64,000 bases of DNA, taken from assembly GCF_900107105.1 (NCBI RefSeq), contig NZ_FNOT01000013.1, forward strand, positions 62,001-126,000, in the 5' to 3' direction. This document shows, piece by piece, positions 7,944 through 15,955 of the stretch. Source of the DNA: Geodermatophilus africanus (GTDB lineage Bacteria; Actinomycetota; Actinomycetes; Mycobacteriales; Geodermatophilaceae). Under the pieces are notes generated by a model. It saw only the letters and a program-made list of their open reading frames with translations. It was not told where the DNA came from and searched no databases. Numbering within the stretch: the stretch's first letter is position 1; every line of letters starts with the position of its first letter. A program made the position numbers and the translations under genes.

Positions 7944-8777
7944 TCAGCCGTGCGCGCGGACGTGCTCGGTGACCAGCTCGGCGACCCGTCCGGGCGCCAC
8001 CTCCGGGATGAAGTGGGGAACGCCCTCGAGCACCTCGAGCCGGTAGGGGGCGTCGACGAACCGCCGGCTCCGCTCGGTGGCGGTGCGGCCGAGGGCGGCG
8101 TCGCGGGTGCTCCACAGGTGGAGCGTCGGCACCCGCACCGTGCCGACCGGGTCGCGGGCGTCGAAGGGTAGCGCGCGGTACCAGGCCAGCGCCGTGGCGA
8201 GTGCGCCCGGTTCCTGCATCCGCCGCACGTAGTGCTCGGACAACTCGGGCGACAGGCCGCTGGTCAGCAGCATCCAGCGCAGCGCCGCGCCGTCCCTGGC
8301 GAGCAGGAGCCGCTCGGGCAGCACCGGCAGCTGGAACAGCGCCATGTACGAGGAGCGCAGCGCCTGGTCGCTGGTGACGAATGCCTGCGCCATCGCCGCC
8401 GGGTGCGGCACCGATACCGCGGTCAGCGTGCGCACCCGCTCGGGGTGCCAGGCCGCCAGCGCCCACCCGACGACGGCGCCCCAGTCGTGCCCGACGACGT
8501 GCGCGCTGCCGAGCCCGGCGGCGTCGAGCAGCACCAGGACGTCGGCGGTCAGCTCCCGCACCCGGTAGGACGAGCGCCCGGACGGGCGAGCGCCGGGGGA
8601 GTAGCCGCGCTGGTCGGGGGCGAGGGTGCGCAGTCCCGCGGCGTGCAGGTCGCCGGCGACGGCGGTCCAGGCGGTGGCGTCCTGCGGGAAGCCGTGCAGC
8701 AGGACGACGGGGTCGCCGTCCGCGGGACCGCCGTCCCGGACGTCGAAGACCAGACCGTCGCGCGTGTAGCTGTCCAC
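7944..8777 (-). CDS. Alpha/beta hydrolase, epoxide hydrolase-like
   Basis: A 277-residue alpha/beta hydrolase. The oxyanion-hole motif HGFPQ is at residues ~29-33. The nucleophile elbow is GHDWGA, where Asp replaces Ser as in epoxide hydrolases and haloalkane dehalogenases. The late catalytic His lies in EGVPHFIPEVAP. Strong similarity in pattern to soluble epoxide hydrolases (RGYSPGARP motif). GTG 8777 has CACCGT 6 bases upstream and may be leaderless. Convergent with the NTF2-like gene. Confidence 0.88.
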   Translation of the reverse strand: MDSYTRDGLVFDVRDGGPADGDPVVLLHGFPQDATAWTAVAGDLHAAGLRTLAPDQRGYSPGARPSGRSSYRVRELTADVLVLLDAAGLGSAHVVGHDWGAVVGWALAAWHPERVRTLTAVSVPHPAAMAQAFVTSDQALRSSYMALFQLPVLPERLLLARDGAALRWMLLTSGLSPELSEHYVRRMQEPGALATALAWYRALPFDARDPVGTVRVPTLHLWSTRDAALGRTATERSRRFVDAPYRLEVLEGVPHFIPEVAPGRVAELVTEHVRAHG

Positions 8778-8849
8778 CCCGGCACGGTGCCTGCCGGGCC
8801 GGGCCGCCGCCAGTCGGTGGTGGCCCGGCGGGGGTCGGGGCAGCGACCG

Positions 8850-8937
8850 CGATGATCAGCTGGGATCACCGTGCGGGGTCCGGGCTCGCGAGGTGTGGTG
8901 AGCCCGGACCCGGGACGACCAGCCCAGCTGATCGTCG
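8850..8937. terminator. Two nested hairpins between the epoxide-hydrolase-like gene and idi
   Basis: The outer arms 8850-8864 and 8923-8937 match at 14 of 15 positions (GATGATCAGCTGGG type). The inner arms 8876-8887 and 8900-8911 are a perfect 12-bp inverted repeat. No T tract. The position lies upstream of two divergent genes rather than downstream of one, so a role other than termination is possible. Confidence 0.45.
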
Positions 8938-8983
8938 CGGGGAGCCCGGGCGTCCGCCCCGCCGATCGAGGAGGATGGGCGGC

Positions 8984-9526
8984 GTGACGGCAACCGAGGA
9001 ACTCATCGTCCTGCTCGACGACGACGGGACGGCGATCGGCACGATGCCCAAGCCGCTGGTGCACCACGGGGAGACGCCGCTGCACCGGGCCTTCTCGGCG
9101 TACCTCTTCGACTACGCGGGCCGGCTGCTGGTGACCCGCCGCGCCGACGGGAAGCAGACCTTCCCCGGCATGTGGACCAACACCGTCTGCGGCCACCCCG
9201 GCCCCGGGGAGGACGACGCCGACGCGATCGCCCGGCGGGCCGCCTTCGAGCTGGGGCTGCAGGTCGACGGGCTGCGCCCGGCGCTGCCCGGCTACCGCTA
9301 CCGCGCGGAGTTCCGCGGGGTCGTGGAGAACGAGGTCTGCCCGGTCTACCTCGGCCGCTTCTCCGGCACCCCCGCGCCGGACCCGGACGAGGTCGGCGAG
9401 TGGGAGCTGCTGGACTGGGCGGCCTTCCGGGAGCGCCAGGAGTCGCAGGACGGCGACGCCTGGTCGCCCTGGTGTCGCGAGCAGGCCCGCCTCATCGAGG
9501 CGGCCGGCCTGGTCCCCGTCGGCTGA
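8984..9526 (+). CDS. idi: Isopentenyl-diphosphate delta-isomerase, type I
   Basis: A 180-residue Nudix-fold isomerase that interconverts IPP and DMAPP for isoprenoid synthesis. The catalytic Cys is in NTVCGHP (residues ~65-71), followed by GE and a Nudix-like helix ending in FELGL. The metal-binding and second-half motif ENEVCPVYLG and the WELLDW segment also match type I Idi. GTG 8984 has GAGGAGG 9 bases upstream; ATG 8975 would sit directly on that site. The length is normal. No other isoprenoid gene is adjacent. Confidence 0.93.
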   Translation: MTATEELIVLLDDDGTAIGTMPKPLVHHGETPLHRAFSAYLFDYAGRLLVTRRADGKQTFPGMWTNTVCGHPGPGEDDADAIARRAAFELGLQVDGLRPALPGYRYRAEFRGVVENEVCPVYLGRFSGTPAPDPDEVGEWELLDWAAFRERQESQDGDAWSPWCREQARLIEAAGLVPVG

Positions 9527-9533
9527 CCGTCAC

Positions 9534-10148
9534 TCAGAGCACCGCGAAGCCCGACGGGAGGCCTGTCCGGCCGGTGAGGGCGAGCAGGAGCGGGCCGGCG
9601 TGGCCCTCGGCGACGGCGAGGTCGGTGACCAGCCCCAGTGCCTGCGCCGCGGCCGTCGCCGGGACGTCCAGCGGCGCGCCCAGGGCCGTGGCGAGGTCCC
9701 CGGTGTGGACGGCGAGCTCGAACGTCCGCGTGGGCAGGTAGTCCGCGAGCCGCATGCCGCCGGCGATCGTCGTCAGCAGTTCCGTGCCGTCCCGGGCCTC
9801 GACGAGCGGGAGCACGCGCGCGGCGATCTCCGCGACGGCGGCGGCCGGGTCGCTGCCCAGGGCCGCCCCGGCGTCCCGCCCGCGTGCCGCGACGGCGGGG
9901 TCGGCGGCGGCCGCCCTCGTCGTGCGGAAGTAGTCGCCGGCGGAGGCGACCTCGACGGTCGAGGCTGGGCGGGCGAGGTAGGTCTCGACCGTCAGGAGCG
10001 AGCGGCTCGTGTGGCCCACCAGGGCGCGGACGTCCCACTCGCCCAGGCCGGGCCGGGACCACCGGTCCCCGACGAGGGCGGCGGTGCCGACGAACCACCG
10101 CGCGGCGTCGGTGAACGCGCGACGCGAGTCGTCCCAGGGCACTCCCAC
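9534..10148 (-). CDS. Maleylpyruvate isomerase-family / mycothiol-dependent DinB-like protein
   Basis: A 204-residue protein of the MDMPI_N/DinB-like type (often TIGR03086-like). The signature WDVRALVGHTSRSLLTVETYL contains the conserved metal-ligand His of helix 2, and TRTFELAVHTGDLATALG holds the second H-x3-D-like metal site. Relatives are mycothiol-dependent isomerases or transferases; the exact reaction is unknown. GTG 10148 lies 7 bases after TAGCGT, indicating a leaderless start. Convergent with idi, 7 bases apart; divergent from the deacetylase. Confidence 0.75.
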   Translation of the reverse strand: MGVPWDDSRRAFTDAARWFVGTAALVGDRWSRPGLGEWDVRALVGHTSRSLLTVETYLARPASTVEVASAGDYFRTTRAAAADPAVAARGRDAGAALGSDPAAAVAEIAARVLPLVEARDGTELLTTIAGGMRLADYLPTRTFELAVHTGDLATALGAPLDVPATAAAQALGLVTDLAVAEGHAGPLLLALTGRTGLPSGFAVL

Positions 10149-10155
10149 GCGGACG

Positions 10156-10161
10156 ACGCTA
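10156..10161 (-). promoter_or_regulatory. -10 element TAGCGT, leaderless promoter (minus strand)
   Basis: Read on the minus strand, TAGCGT ends 7 bases before GTG 10148. The same hexamer and spacing serve the divergent deacetylase gene. Confidence 0.5.
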
Positions 10162-10289
10162 GACCGACGAGGGCAGCTGCGGGCGGTGGGCGGCGGGCCG
10201 CCGAGCACGGCCGGTGAGCACCAGGGCACGGGGGGTGCCGGCCACCCGGGCGCCCCGTGTCGCTGCGCGGACGCGCGCACGCGCCTCCC

Positions 10290-10295
10290 TAGCGT
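10290..10295 (+). promoter_or_regulatory. -10 element TAGCGT, leaderless promoter (plus strand)
   Basis: TAGCGT ends exactly 7 bases before ATG 10303, and no Shine-Dalgarno sequence is present. This is consistent with a transcript that begins at the start codon. Confidence 0.5.
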
Positions 10296-10302
10296 CCGCC
10301 GC

Positions 10303-11130
10303 ATGGAGCGCCGTCGGTTCCTCCTCTTCCTCGCCGCGGGGCTGGCCGGCACGGCCGTCGGCCGTGGCACGGTCGGCCTCGTCGACCCGACGCGGGCGCC
10401 GGTGAGCACCGCCGCGGCCGCCGAGCCGGTAGAGCCGGTCGCGGCGGCACGGCTGCCCGCCCGCGTGCTCCCCGCGCCCGCCGGCGTCGTCGACCGGCTC
10501 CCGGGGGACGGCACGTCGCTGGCGCTCACCCTGGACGACGGCACCAGCTCGAAGGTCGTCGGGTCGCTGTGCCGGTTCGCCCGGGACAGCGGCGTCCGGC
10601 TGACCTTCTTCCCCAACGGCCGCTACTCCTCCTGGGAGGACAACGGCGACGAGCTGCAGCCGCTCATCGACTCGGGGCAGGTCGCCATGGGCAACCACAC
10701 CTGGTCGCACCTGGACCTGACCACGCTCTCCGAGGACCAGATCGCCGAGGAGATCGGCCGCAACCGGGACTGGATCGAGAGCACCTTCGGCGTCCGAACG
10801 CCCTTCATGCGCCCGCCGTTCGGGGCGCACGACGCGCGGGTCCGGCGGATCAGCGCCGAGCTCGGGCACCCGACGGTCGTCATGTGGAACAGCACGCTGG
10901 AGGACAACCGGCTGCTCACCGCCGCCGAGCTGGTCGACGCCGCCGACCGGTGGTTCGCCGCGCAGGCCATCGTCGTCGGGCACGCCAACCAGGTGACGAT
11001 CACGAAGGTCTACGACGAGCTGCTGGAGCTGATCGCCGAGCGCGGGCTGCAGACGGTGACGCTGGCGGACGTGTGGGGCACCGGCCTGGGCGGCGTGCGG
11101 ACGGCGTCCGGGAGCGCCGGCGTCGTCTGA
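10303..11130 (+). CDS. Secreted polysaccharide deacetylase (NodB/CE4)
   Basis: A 275-residue protein with an N-terminal export signal (MERRRFLLFLAAGLAGTAVG; the arginines suggest possible Tat targeting, though a full twin-arginine motif is not clear). The CE4 catalytic domain follows: TLDDG (motif 1, catalytic Asp pair), NHTWSHLDL (motif 2, zinc histidines), and RPPFGAHD (motif 3). Such enzymes remove N-acetyl groups from peptidoglycan or extracellular glycans. Its role is probably cell-wall modification. Monocistronic, with a leaderless promoter. Confidence 0.88.
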   Translation: MERRRFLLFLAAGLAGTAVGRGTVGLVDPTRAPVSTAAAAEPVEPVAAARLPARVLPAPAGVVDRLPGDGTSLALTLDDGTSSKVVGSLCRFARDSGVRLTFFPNGRYSSWEDNGDELQPLIDSGQVAMGNHTWSHLDLTTLSEDQIAEEIGRNRDWIESTFGVRTPFMRPPFGAHDARVRRISAELGHPTVVMWNSTLEDNRLLTAAELVDAADRWFAAQAIVVGHANQVTITKVYDELLELIAERGLQTVTLADVWGTGLGGVRTASGSAGVV

Positions 11131-11276
11131 CGCCGTCGGGAGCCCAGCAGCGAGCGCGGAGCGGACCGGGGCCGAGGGCGACGAGTGCGCACGGTCGTGT
11201 GATCGTCCGACCTGCGACGGGCGGCGGCATCCACCAGGCTGGTCGGCGACATCTCGATCGACCGACGGAGGAGCGG

Positions 11277-12056
11277 ATGGCCGACAGCAGGGCGTTGCAG
11301 GGACGGGTGGCCCTGGTCACGGGCGGGGCGAGCGGACTGGGCCGGGCGACCTGCGTGGCCCTGGCCGAGGCCGGCGCGCACGTCGCGATCGCCGACATCG
11401 ACGAGGCCGGGGCCAAGGCCACGGCCGAGCTGGTGGCCGACGCCGGGGGGTCCGCGGAGGTCGTCGCGCTCGACGTGACCGACGACGCCAGCCGCCGCGC
11501 GGTGGTCGCGGCGCTCTCCGACGCCCACGGCGACGCCTTCGACATCCTGGCCAACGTCGCCGGCATCGACCGGCCCGGCTACGTCACCGACATCGACCTC
11601 GCCGACTACCAGCGGGTGCAGGCGGTCAACTGCGAGGGTCCGGTCTTCCTCACCAGCGAGTTCGTGAAGCGGGTGCAGCACCTGCCCGAGGGCCGCACCG
11701 CCGACGTGGTCCACATCGTGAGCCTCTCGGCGATCACCTCCGGCAGCGGCGCGATCGCCTACAACGGCTCCAAGGCCGGCTTCCTCAACGCGACCCGGTG
11801 CATCCAGCGGGAGCTGCGCGAGAAAGCGGTCCGGGGGGAGGACGGCGTCGAGCGGCCCTTCCCGTGCCGCGTGCAGGCGGTCATCCCGGCGGCGATGGAC
11901 ACGCCGATGATGGAGCAGTGGGGCATCCCGGCCCACCTGATGATGCCGCCGTCGGCGGTCGCGGAGATGGTGCGCTACCTGGTGACGCTGCACCCGGCGG
12001 CCTTCGTGCCGGAGATGCAGATCGTGCCGCGTCTCGAACCGAACTTCCCGCGCTGA
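11277..12056 (+). CDS. Short-chain dehydrogenase/reductase (classical SDR)
   Basis: A 259-residue classical SDR. The cofactor motif TGGASGLG is near residues 16-23, followed by LANVAG, then the catalytic Ser in HIVSLSAITSG and the YNGSK pair (YxxxK). It binds NAD(P)(H) and oxidises or reduces an unknown alcohol/ketone. ATG 11277 follows a strong GGAGGAG. The small acidic protein gene follows after 25 bases and is likely cotranscribed. Confidence 0.88.
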   Translation: MADSRALQGRVALVTGGASGLGRATCVALAEAGAHVAIADIDEAGAKATAELVADAGGSAEVVALDVTDDASRRAVVAALSDAHGDAFDILANVAGIDRPGYVTDIDLADYQRVQAVNCEGPVFLTSEFVKRVQHLPEGRTADVVHIVSLSAITSGSGAIAYNGSKAGFLNATRCIQRELREKAVRGEDGVERPFPCRVQAVIPAAMDTPMMEQWGIPAHLMMPPSAVAEMVRYLVTLHPAAFVPEMQIVPRLEPNFPR

Positions 12057-12081
12057 CGGGTACCCGCCCGAGGAGGCGACG

Positions 12082-12366
12082 ATGACCAGCCCGGACGACC
12101 TCGACCCCGACACGGCCATGGCCAGCGGGTCGGACGCCGGTGGGCCCGGGGAGCACTTGGGTGCCGGCGACCTGACCGACGACGAGCGGCGGGTGCTCGA
12201 GGCGCTCGAGCGCGACGCCCCGGTCGGCCGGCAGGACGACGACCTCGCCGACGACGCCGTCGTGCGCGCGGCGGAGGACGAGGCGCCGCTTCCGGGCGAG
12301 GGAGGGGACCAGGGCGACGGGCTCAGCGCCCGGTTCAGTTCCCCGCCGGAGCAGGACCGGACCTGA
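12082..12366 (+). CDS. Small acidic hypothetical protein
   Basis: A 94-residue, strongly acidic, low-complexity protein (DDERRVLEALERDAP, then DDDLADDAVVRAAEDE) with no recognisable domain, signal peptide or membrane segment. A GAGGAGG site precedes ATG 12082 by about 7 bases, and a strong hairpin begins 2 bases after its stop. Both argue that it is a genuine gene, cotranscribed with the SDR. It is probably intrinsically disordered. Function unknown. Confidence 0.6.
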   Translation: MTSPDDLDPDTAMASGSDAGGPGEHLGAGDLTDDERRVLEALERDAPVGRQDDDLADDAVVRAAEDEAPLPGEGGDQGDGLSARFSSPPEQDRT

Positions 12367-12367
12367 G

Positions 12368-12402
12368 CACGGGCTCCCCGGCCCGCCGCCGGGGAGCCCG
12401 TG
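12368..12402 (+). terminator. 14-bp perfect hairpin terminator after the SDR operon
   Basis: The arms 12368-12381 and 12389-12402 are perfect reverse complements with a 7-base loop, directly after the stop codon of the small acidic protein. No T tract, as is common in actinobacteria. Confidence 0.7.
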
Positions 12403-12572
12403 TGCGGTAGGGAACGTGCTCGTGGCTGCCGGTCGCGGGGGAGGGGTGGTCACCATTGGCAGGTCGTCGTCCTTGCAGGAGCGACTCGGAGGCGCAGCGG
12501 TACTGCGTGGGCTTGAGGCCCATCGTGGTGAAGGCGCGACGCCACGCTCGGACCTCGGGCAGCCCGCTCTCG

Positions 12573-12988
12573 CTAGGTGAAGGCGGGTCGCTCGGCGCTG
12601 AGGTGAGCGGTCACCGGCTCGGCCGGCCACGTGGCGGCGAGCGCGTCGGCGAGGGTGGCGACGAGGCGTGCCACGTCCTCGGAGGCGGTGTCGTGCAGAG
12701 CCTCGGCGATGATGATCACCCGGGTGGTCGCCGGGCTCACGGCGGACAGCCCGTCTGCCGGTTGGTCCACCGCCGGGCGTGCGCGTTGCCCTCAGCGCCG
12801 GCGAAGACGATCTCTCCGGGTTCGGGGTGCTCCGTGTCGCCGCCGAAGGTCTGGTAGCGCTCGTCGCCGGTGGCGGGGCGGACCTGCAGGTCGCCGTCGA
12901 TCCGGTCGAGGTCGAAGACCGCGATCGGCACGGCGGTGGCCAGCGAGACGGCGTCGCAGAGGTCGACCACCGGGTGGATGCGTGGCAC
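12573..12988 (-). pseudogene. Truncated, frameshifted B3/B4-domain protein
   Basis: Two overlapping minus-strand frames together encode the second half of a B3/B4-domain protein, the fold found in PheRS beta and in stand-alone tRNA-editing-like proteins. The first frame gives HPVVDLCDAVSLATAVPIAV and ARRWTNRQ. After a one-base loss near 12740-12750 the second frame continues LSAVSPATTRVIIIAEALHD. The N-terminal ~100 residues expected of intact homologues are missing upstream of 12988. The gene is therefore dead unless a sequencing error caused the shift, and the truncation argues against that. Confidence 0.6.
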
Positions 12989-13310
12989 GGGCGCTCCGGG
13001 AGTCGCTGGGCAGGGGAGGTCAGGCGTCGGTGAGGACCGTCGGCGAGCCGGCGCTGTCTGTTCCGCAGGGGATCCTCAGCGCGGACACCATGACGACGGC
13101 CACCGCGACCACCGTGGTCAGCCCTGTCATGAGCAGGTGGGCGGCCGGCCAGCAGCCCCCGCAGGGGCAAAGGACTGTCGGACATCGCGGTGAAGGTAAT
13201 CGACGATCATCCACGGGCAGCTCGGGATCATTCGGCCCCGCGCCCCGGCCCCGCTGACCGCCTGCGGGAACTCCGTGGCGTGCCCGCGAGCGGGCGTCGA
13301 GGATGGGTTG
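12989..13310. other. Intergenic stretch with a possible tiny membrane protein
   Basis: No confident gene. A minus-strand frame ending at 13020 contains one good transmembrane segment (LLMTGLTTVVAVAVVMVSAL). A plausible ATG at 13185 (MSDSPLPLRGLLAGR) lies in a neighbouring frame, so this may be another frameshifted small gene. The minus strand also shows a CCGCAGGGGATCC-type sequence near 13050, similar to a repeat seen further along. Confidence 0.3.
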
Positions 13311-14225
13311 ATGCGTGCCGAGCACCACCCGGAGAGTCCCGCCGCGCCAAGGGAAGACCTCGTCCGCGTCGAGGGCGGGTACGAGCTCTGGGTCCAGGAG
13401 AGCGGCGACCTCGCGGGGAGCCCGGTGCTGCTCGTCATGGGCGCGGCCTCGGCCGGGGTCGCCTGGCCGGAGGCGCTGGTGGCGCGGCTGGGGCGCCGCC
13501 ACCGCGTGGTGGTGTGGGACCACCGCGACACCGGCCGCTCGACCCGCGCCTTCGACGAGCACCCCTACGCGCTGCGCGACCTGGCCGGCGACGCCGTCGC
13601 CGTGCTCGACGCCCTCGGCATCGACCGGGCGCACGCCGTGGGCATGTCGATGGGCGGCTACCTGGTGCAGCTGCTGCTGCTCGACCACCCCGACCGTCTG
13701 CTCTCCGCGACGCTGTTCTGTACCGGCGCCTTGCCCGGGGCTCCCGGCGAGGAGGAGGTGCCCGGACCGTCGGAGGAGCTGCTCGCGCTGTGGGCGTCCC
13801 TCGGAGAGCCGCGCGATGAGGCCGCTGAGCTCGACTGGCGGGTGGAGCACTGGCGCGTGCTCAACGGTGGCCAGGTGCCCTTCGACGCCGCCGAGTTCCG
13901 GACCCTGGAGCAGCAGGTCATCGCCCACGGCGGATCACCGGATGCCAGCTCGGCCACCGCCCACGCCCGCGCCGGCACCTAGGGGCTCGAGCGCGGTGCC
14001 GAGCTCGCCGCGGTGACCACGCCGGTGTTCGTGATCGAGGCGCCCGCCGATCCTGCCTACCCGCCGCCGAACGCCCAGCACCTACAGCGGGCGATCGGCT
14101 CCGCGCACCGGGTACAGGTGCCGGGCATGGGCCATGCGCTGCCCAGCGCCGTGCTGGCTCCCCTCGGCCGTGCGCTGGAGGCCCACCTCGATGCCGTGGA
14201 CGCTGTTGACGCCTCTGGCCGCTGA
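13311..14225 (+). pseudogene. Alpha/beta hydrolase interrupted by an in-frame TAG
   Basis: The first 223 codons encode an alpha/beta hydrolase of the RdmC/aclacinomycin-esterase-like type: VLLVMGAASAG, VVWDHRDTGRST, and the nucleophile elbow GMSMGG. A TAG at 13980-13982 interrupts the frame. The same frame then continues for 80 codons as GLERGAELAAVTTPVFVIEA, then VQVPGMGHALPS, which supplies the late strand and the catalytic His (GMGHALP). Without the second part the triad is incomplete. Sense or readthrough decoding would be needed for activity; otherwise it is a pseudogene. Confidence 0.72.
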
Positions 14226-14267
14226 GCCCGGCCCGACACACCGCTCCGCCGACGACCCAACCAGCGA

Positions 14268-14299
14268 TCCCGCAAGGGATCCCTGTTCGTGACGGCGGC
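14268..14299. repeat. Short interspersed repeat, CCCGCARGGGATC type (copy 1)
   Basis: TCCCGCAAGGGATC, then TTCGTGACGGCGGC, recurs with small changes at 17218-17249. Shorter versions occur at 19705-19720 and 23907-23928. It lies in non-coding DNA. Confidence 0.5.
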
Positions 14300-14321
14300 C
14301 GAGGCGTCCCACGACTTGTCT

Positions 14322-14340
14322 CAGGGCGGCTTACGGACAG
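14322..14340. repeat. Short interspersed repeat, AGGGCGGCYT type (copy 1)
   Basis: CAGGGCGGCTTACGGACAG is one of five related ~20-base units in 14.3-18.6 kb; the best copy (17265-17288) is a perfect hairpin. Confidence 0.5.
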
Positions 14341-14397
14341 ACCAACGCCGTCTCCCGCAAGGCCCTTCAGCTACCCGCAGGCATGGGTACAAGCGCG

Positions 14398-14678
14398 CTA
14401 CGGTCTCGCAGCGCCGTTCTTCCGTCGGACCAGTCGCAGCTGTCCGACGACCGCGCCGATCGCACAAGCGGCCAGGGTGCCCTAGAAGACGCTCTCGGAT
14501 TGGTCACCAACGACCCACGCGGTATGGACTGCCAGGACAAGGAACAGTCCGCCCGCCACGGGTAGACGCAGACGCGGCGCTCGCCGCCACATCCACGCAT
14601 CGAACCCGTGCCACACGAGGAAACGCTCAAAACCACGGCGAGCGCCGCCGCGAACGCAAGCCAGTCCACCGGCCTCAT
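14398..14678 (-). pseudogene. Small membrane protein broken by a frameshift and an amber codon
   Basis: From ATG 14678 the frame reads MRPVDWLAFAAALAVVL. After a one-base shift near 14635-14645 it continues ERFLVWHGFDAWMWRR, then LPVAGGLFLVLAVHTAWVVG. A TAG at 14482-14484 interrupts, and the same frame carries on to 14398 as GTLAACAIGAVVGQLRLVRR. Reassembled, it is a ~90-residue protein with three hydrophobic segments. Residues around the TAG suggest Trp there originally (TGG to TAG). No family name recognised. Confidence 0.45.
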
Positions 14679-14981
14679 CCAGCTGGAGGTGTCCCAGTCC
14701 AGCTCCCCTCAGCGGTTGATCGCTGGCCAACCCGGACGCTTCGCGACCTATGCTCGAAGCTCCAGGCTGAAGGCGTAAGCGAACGACCTGCCGGTGTTCG
14801 CTAATGGGCCGCGCTATGGGACACCGACTGGGCTCGCCGCGAGGGCGGCCTCCGGGCGACTGCCCTGCCGCAGGGTCGGCATGCTTATGCGGGCTACCCA
14901 CCCATGGGAGGTTCGGGACCAGGTACAGGCGATGGTGACGCCTTCAACCTCTAGACCGAGTTCGCTCGCAAGCGGTTGAAC
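14679..14981. other. Non-coding stretch with a short repeat
   Basis: No supported gene. It holds one copy of the AGGGCGGCYT repeat at 14841-14860. Plus-strand frames here lack start signals and have shadow-like composition. Confidence 0.4.
14841..14860. repeat. AGGGCGGCYT repeat (copy 2)
   Basis: GAGGGCGGCCTCCGGGCGAC, preceded by GGGCTCGCCGC as in copy 3 at 15562, so these two copies share a longer common unit. Confidence 0.45.
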
Positions 14982-15502
14982 ATGGAGCCGCGCCCGAACG
15001 AGATCCCCGGCCTCCTGCCCGTGCGTCGCTTGCTGGGCCGCTCGCAGACCGTCGCTGTCGCGCTCATGTCCATCCACGCCTACAGCACCGGGCTGCAGTT
15101 CCACCTCATGGCCCGCTCCCGCCCCGGACACCCGCTCGGCCCGACCCACGTCCGCCTGGCCGAGCGGGCCGGCCTGCCGGTCGTCCCGTCCCCGCAGTTC
15201 GACGTGACGGTGGCGGACGGCACAGAGGCGTTCCCGCTCGACCTCAGCGAAGCCTTCGGTCGACTCGACGCGCTACGTGACCGGACGGTGATCATCGGCT
15301 GGCGGGCCGGCGGAGCGCACGACCGCCGCGACGGCGAGTACTGGCTCACGCCCAATCCGCTGTCGGGCTCACAGTCCGGTTCTCCTGGCCGCACTTCGGC
15401 CTCGGCAGCACCGAGACGCAGATCCCGGAGGGGCCGCTCCGTGCGACAACTGCATCCGCCGTAGAACTCTGGCCGTGGGAGCCCAGCGCAGACGTTCGGT
15501 GA
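14982..15502 (+). pseudogene. Conserved-type hypothetical protein with a single frameshift
   Basis: The frame from ATG 14982 reads MEPRPNEIPGLLPVRRLLGR, then VALMSIHAYSTGLQFHLMAR and VIIGWRAGGAHDRRDGEYWL. At about 15361-15370 the sensible sequence moves to another frame and continues GLTVRFSWPHFGLGSTETQI, then ASAVELWPWEPS, ending at TGA 15500-15502. Joined, it gives a ~173-residue soluble protein resembling actinobacterial hypothetical proteins that end in an 'AVELWP' segment. Function unknown. A single missing base separates it from an intact gene. Confidence 0.55.
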
Positions 15503-15561
15503 GCTTCGGACCCTGATCGTCCCCAACTGCGCCGCCATGCGACTACGACAGGGCTCGCCGC

Positions 15562-15580
15562 GAGGCAGCCTATGGGGCAC
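15562..15580. repeat. AGGGCGGCYT repeat (copy 3)
   Basis: GAGGCAGCCTATGGGGCAC preceded by GGGCTCGCCGC, matching copy 2 at 14841 over about 30 bases. Confidence 0.4.
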
Positions 15581-15862
15581 CAACGCGCAGGGAGTGCCGG
15601 GTAGTCACCAAGTCACCGGCGGCCATTGGTCCCGAGACACCTCACTGACGTCCACACCCAGTTGCCCCACCCGGTTCCGCCGGACCGAGCGGATCTTGCG
15701 GGCTCCACAGCCAGCTATGGACGTGTATCCCGTAACCACCGTCGCAGGAAACGGCACGACACCGGCCGGGGAACAGCGCGAGCCGCCGTCGGTGGCGATC
15801 CACTGGTGGTCCTCCCCGTCCCTGAGTGACCAGTCACCCGAACCTAACCTCGGCGACCGAGG

Positions 15863-15947
15863 GTGTCCTAGAGTGAGCCGCTATGGGCCACTCGCTCCAC
15901 AGCTGAGCCACCGACAACCCGCAGCCCTGTCCCGCAAGGCGAACGGC
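15863..15947. repeat. 85-bp dispersed repeat, copy A
   Basis: This segment aligns without gaps to 19577-19661 with about 11-12 differences in 85 bases by my count. The best-conserved parts are GCCGCTATGGGC and CCCGCAGCCCTGTCCCGC. It ends 8 bases before the IS30 left end. It may be a fragment of a lost gene or a mobile-element remnant. Confidence 0.65.
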
Positions 15948-15955
15948 GGATCCAA

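Larger units (their letters stand above)
15503..15955. other. Non-coding, repeat-bearing stretch next to the IS30 element
   Basis: No supported gene over 450 bases. It contains an AGGGCGGCYT repeat copy (15562-15580) and the first copy of an 85-bp repeat (15863-15947). GC content is lower than in the flanking core genes. Confidence 0.5.
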
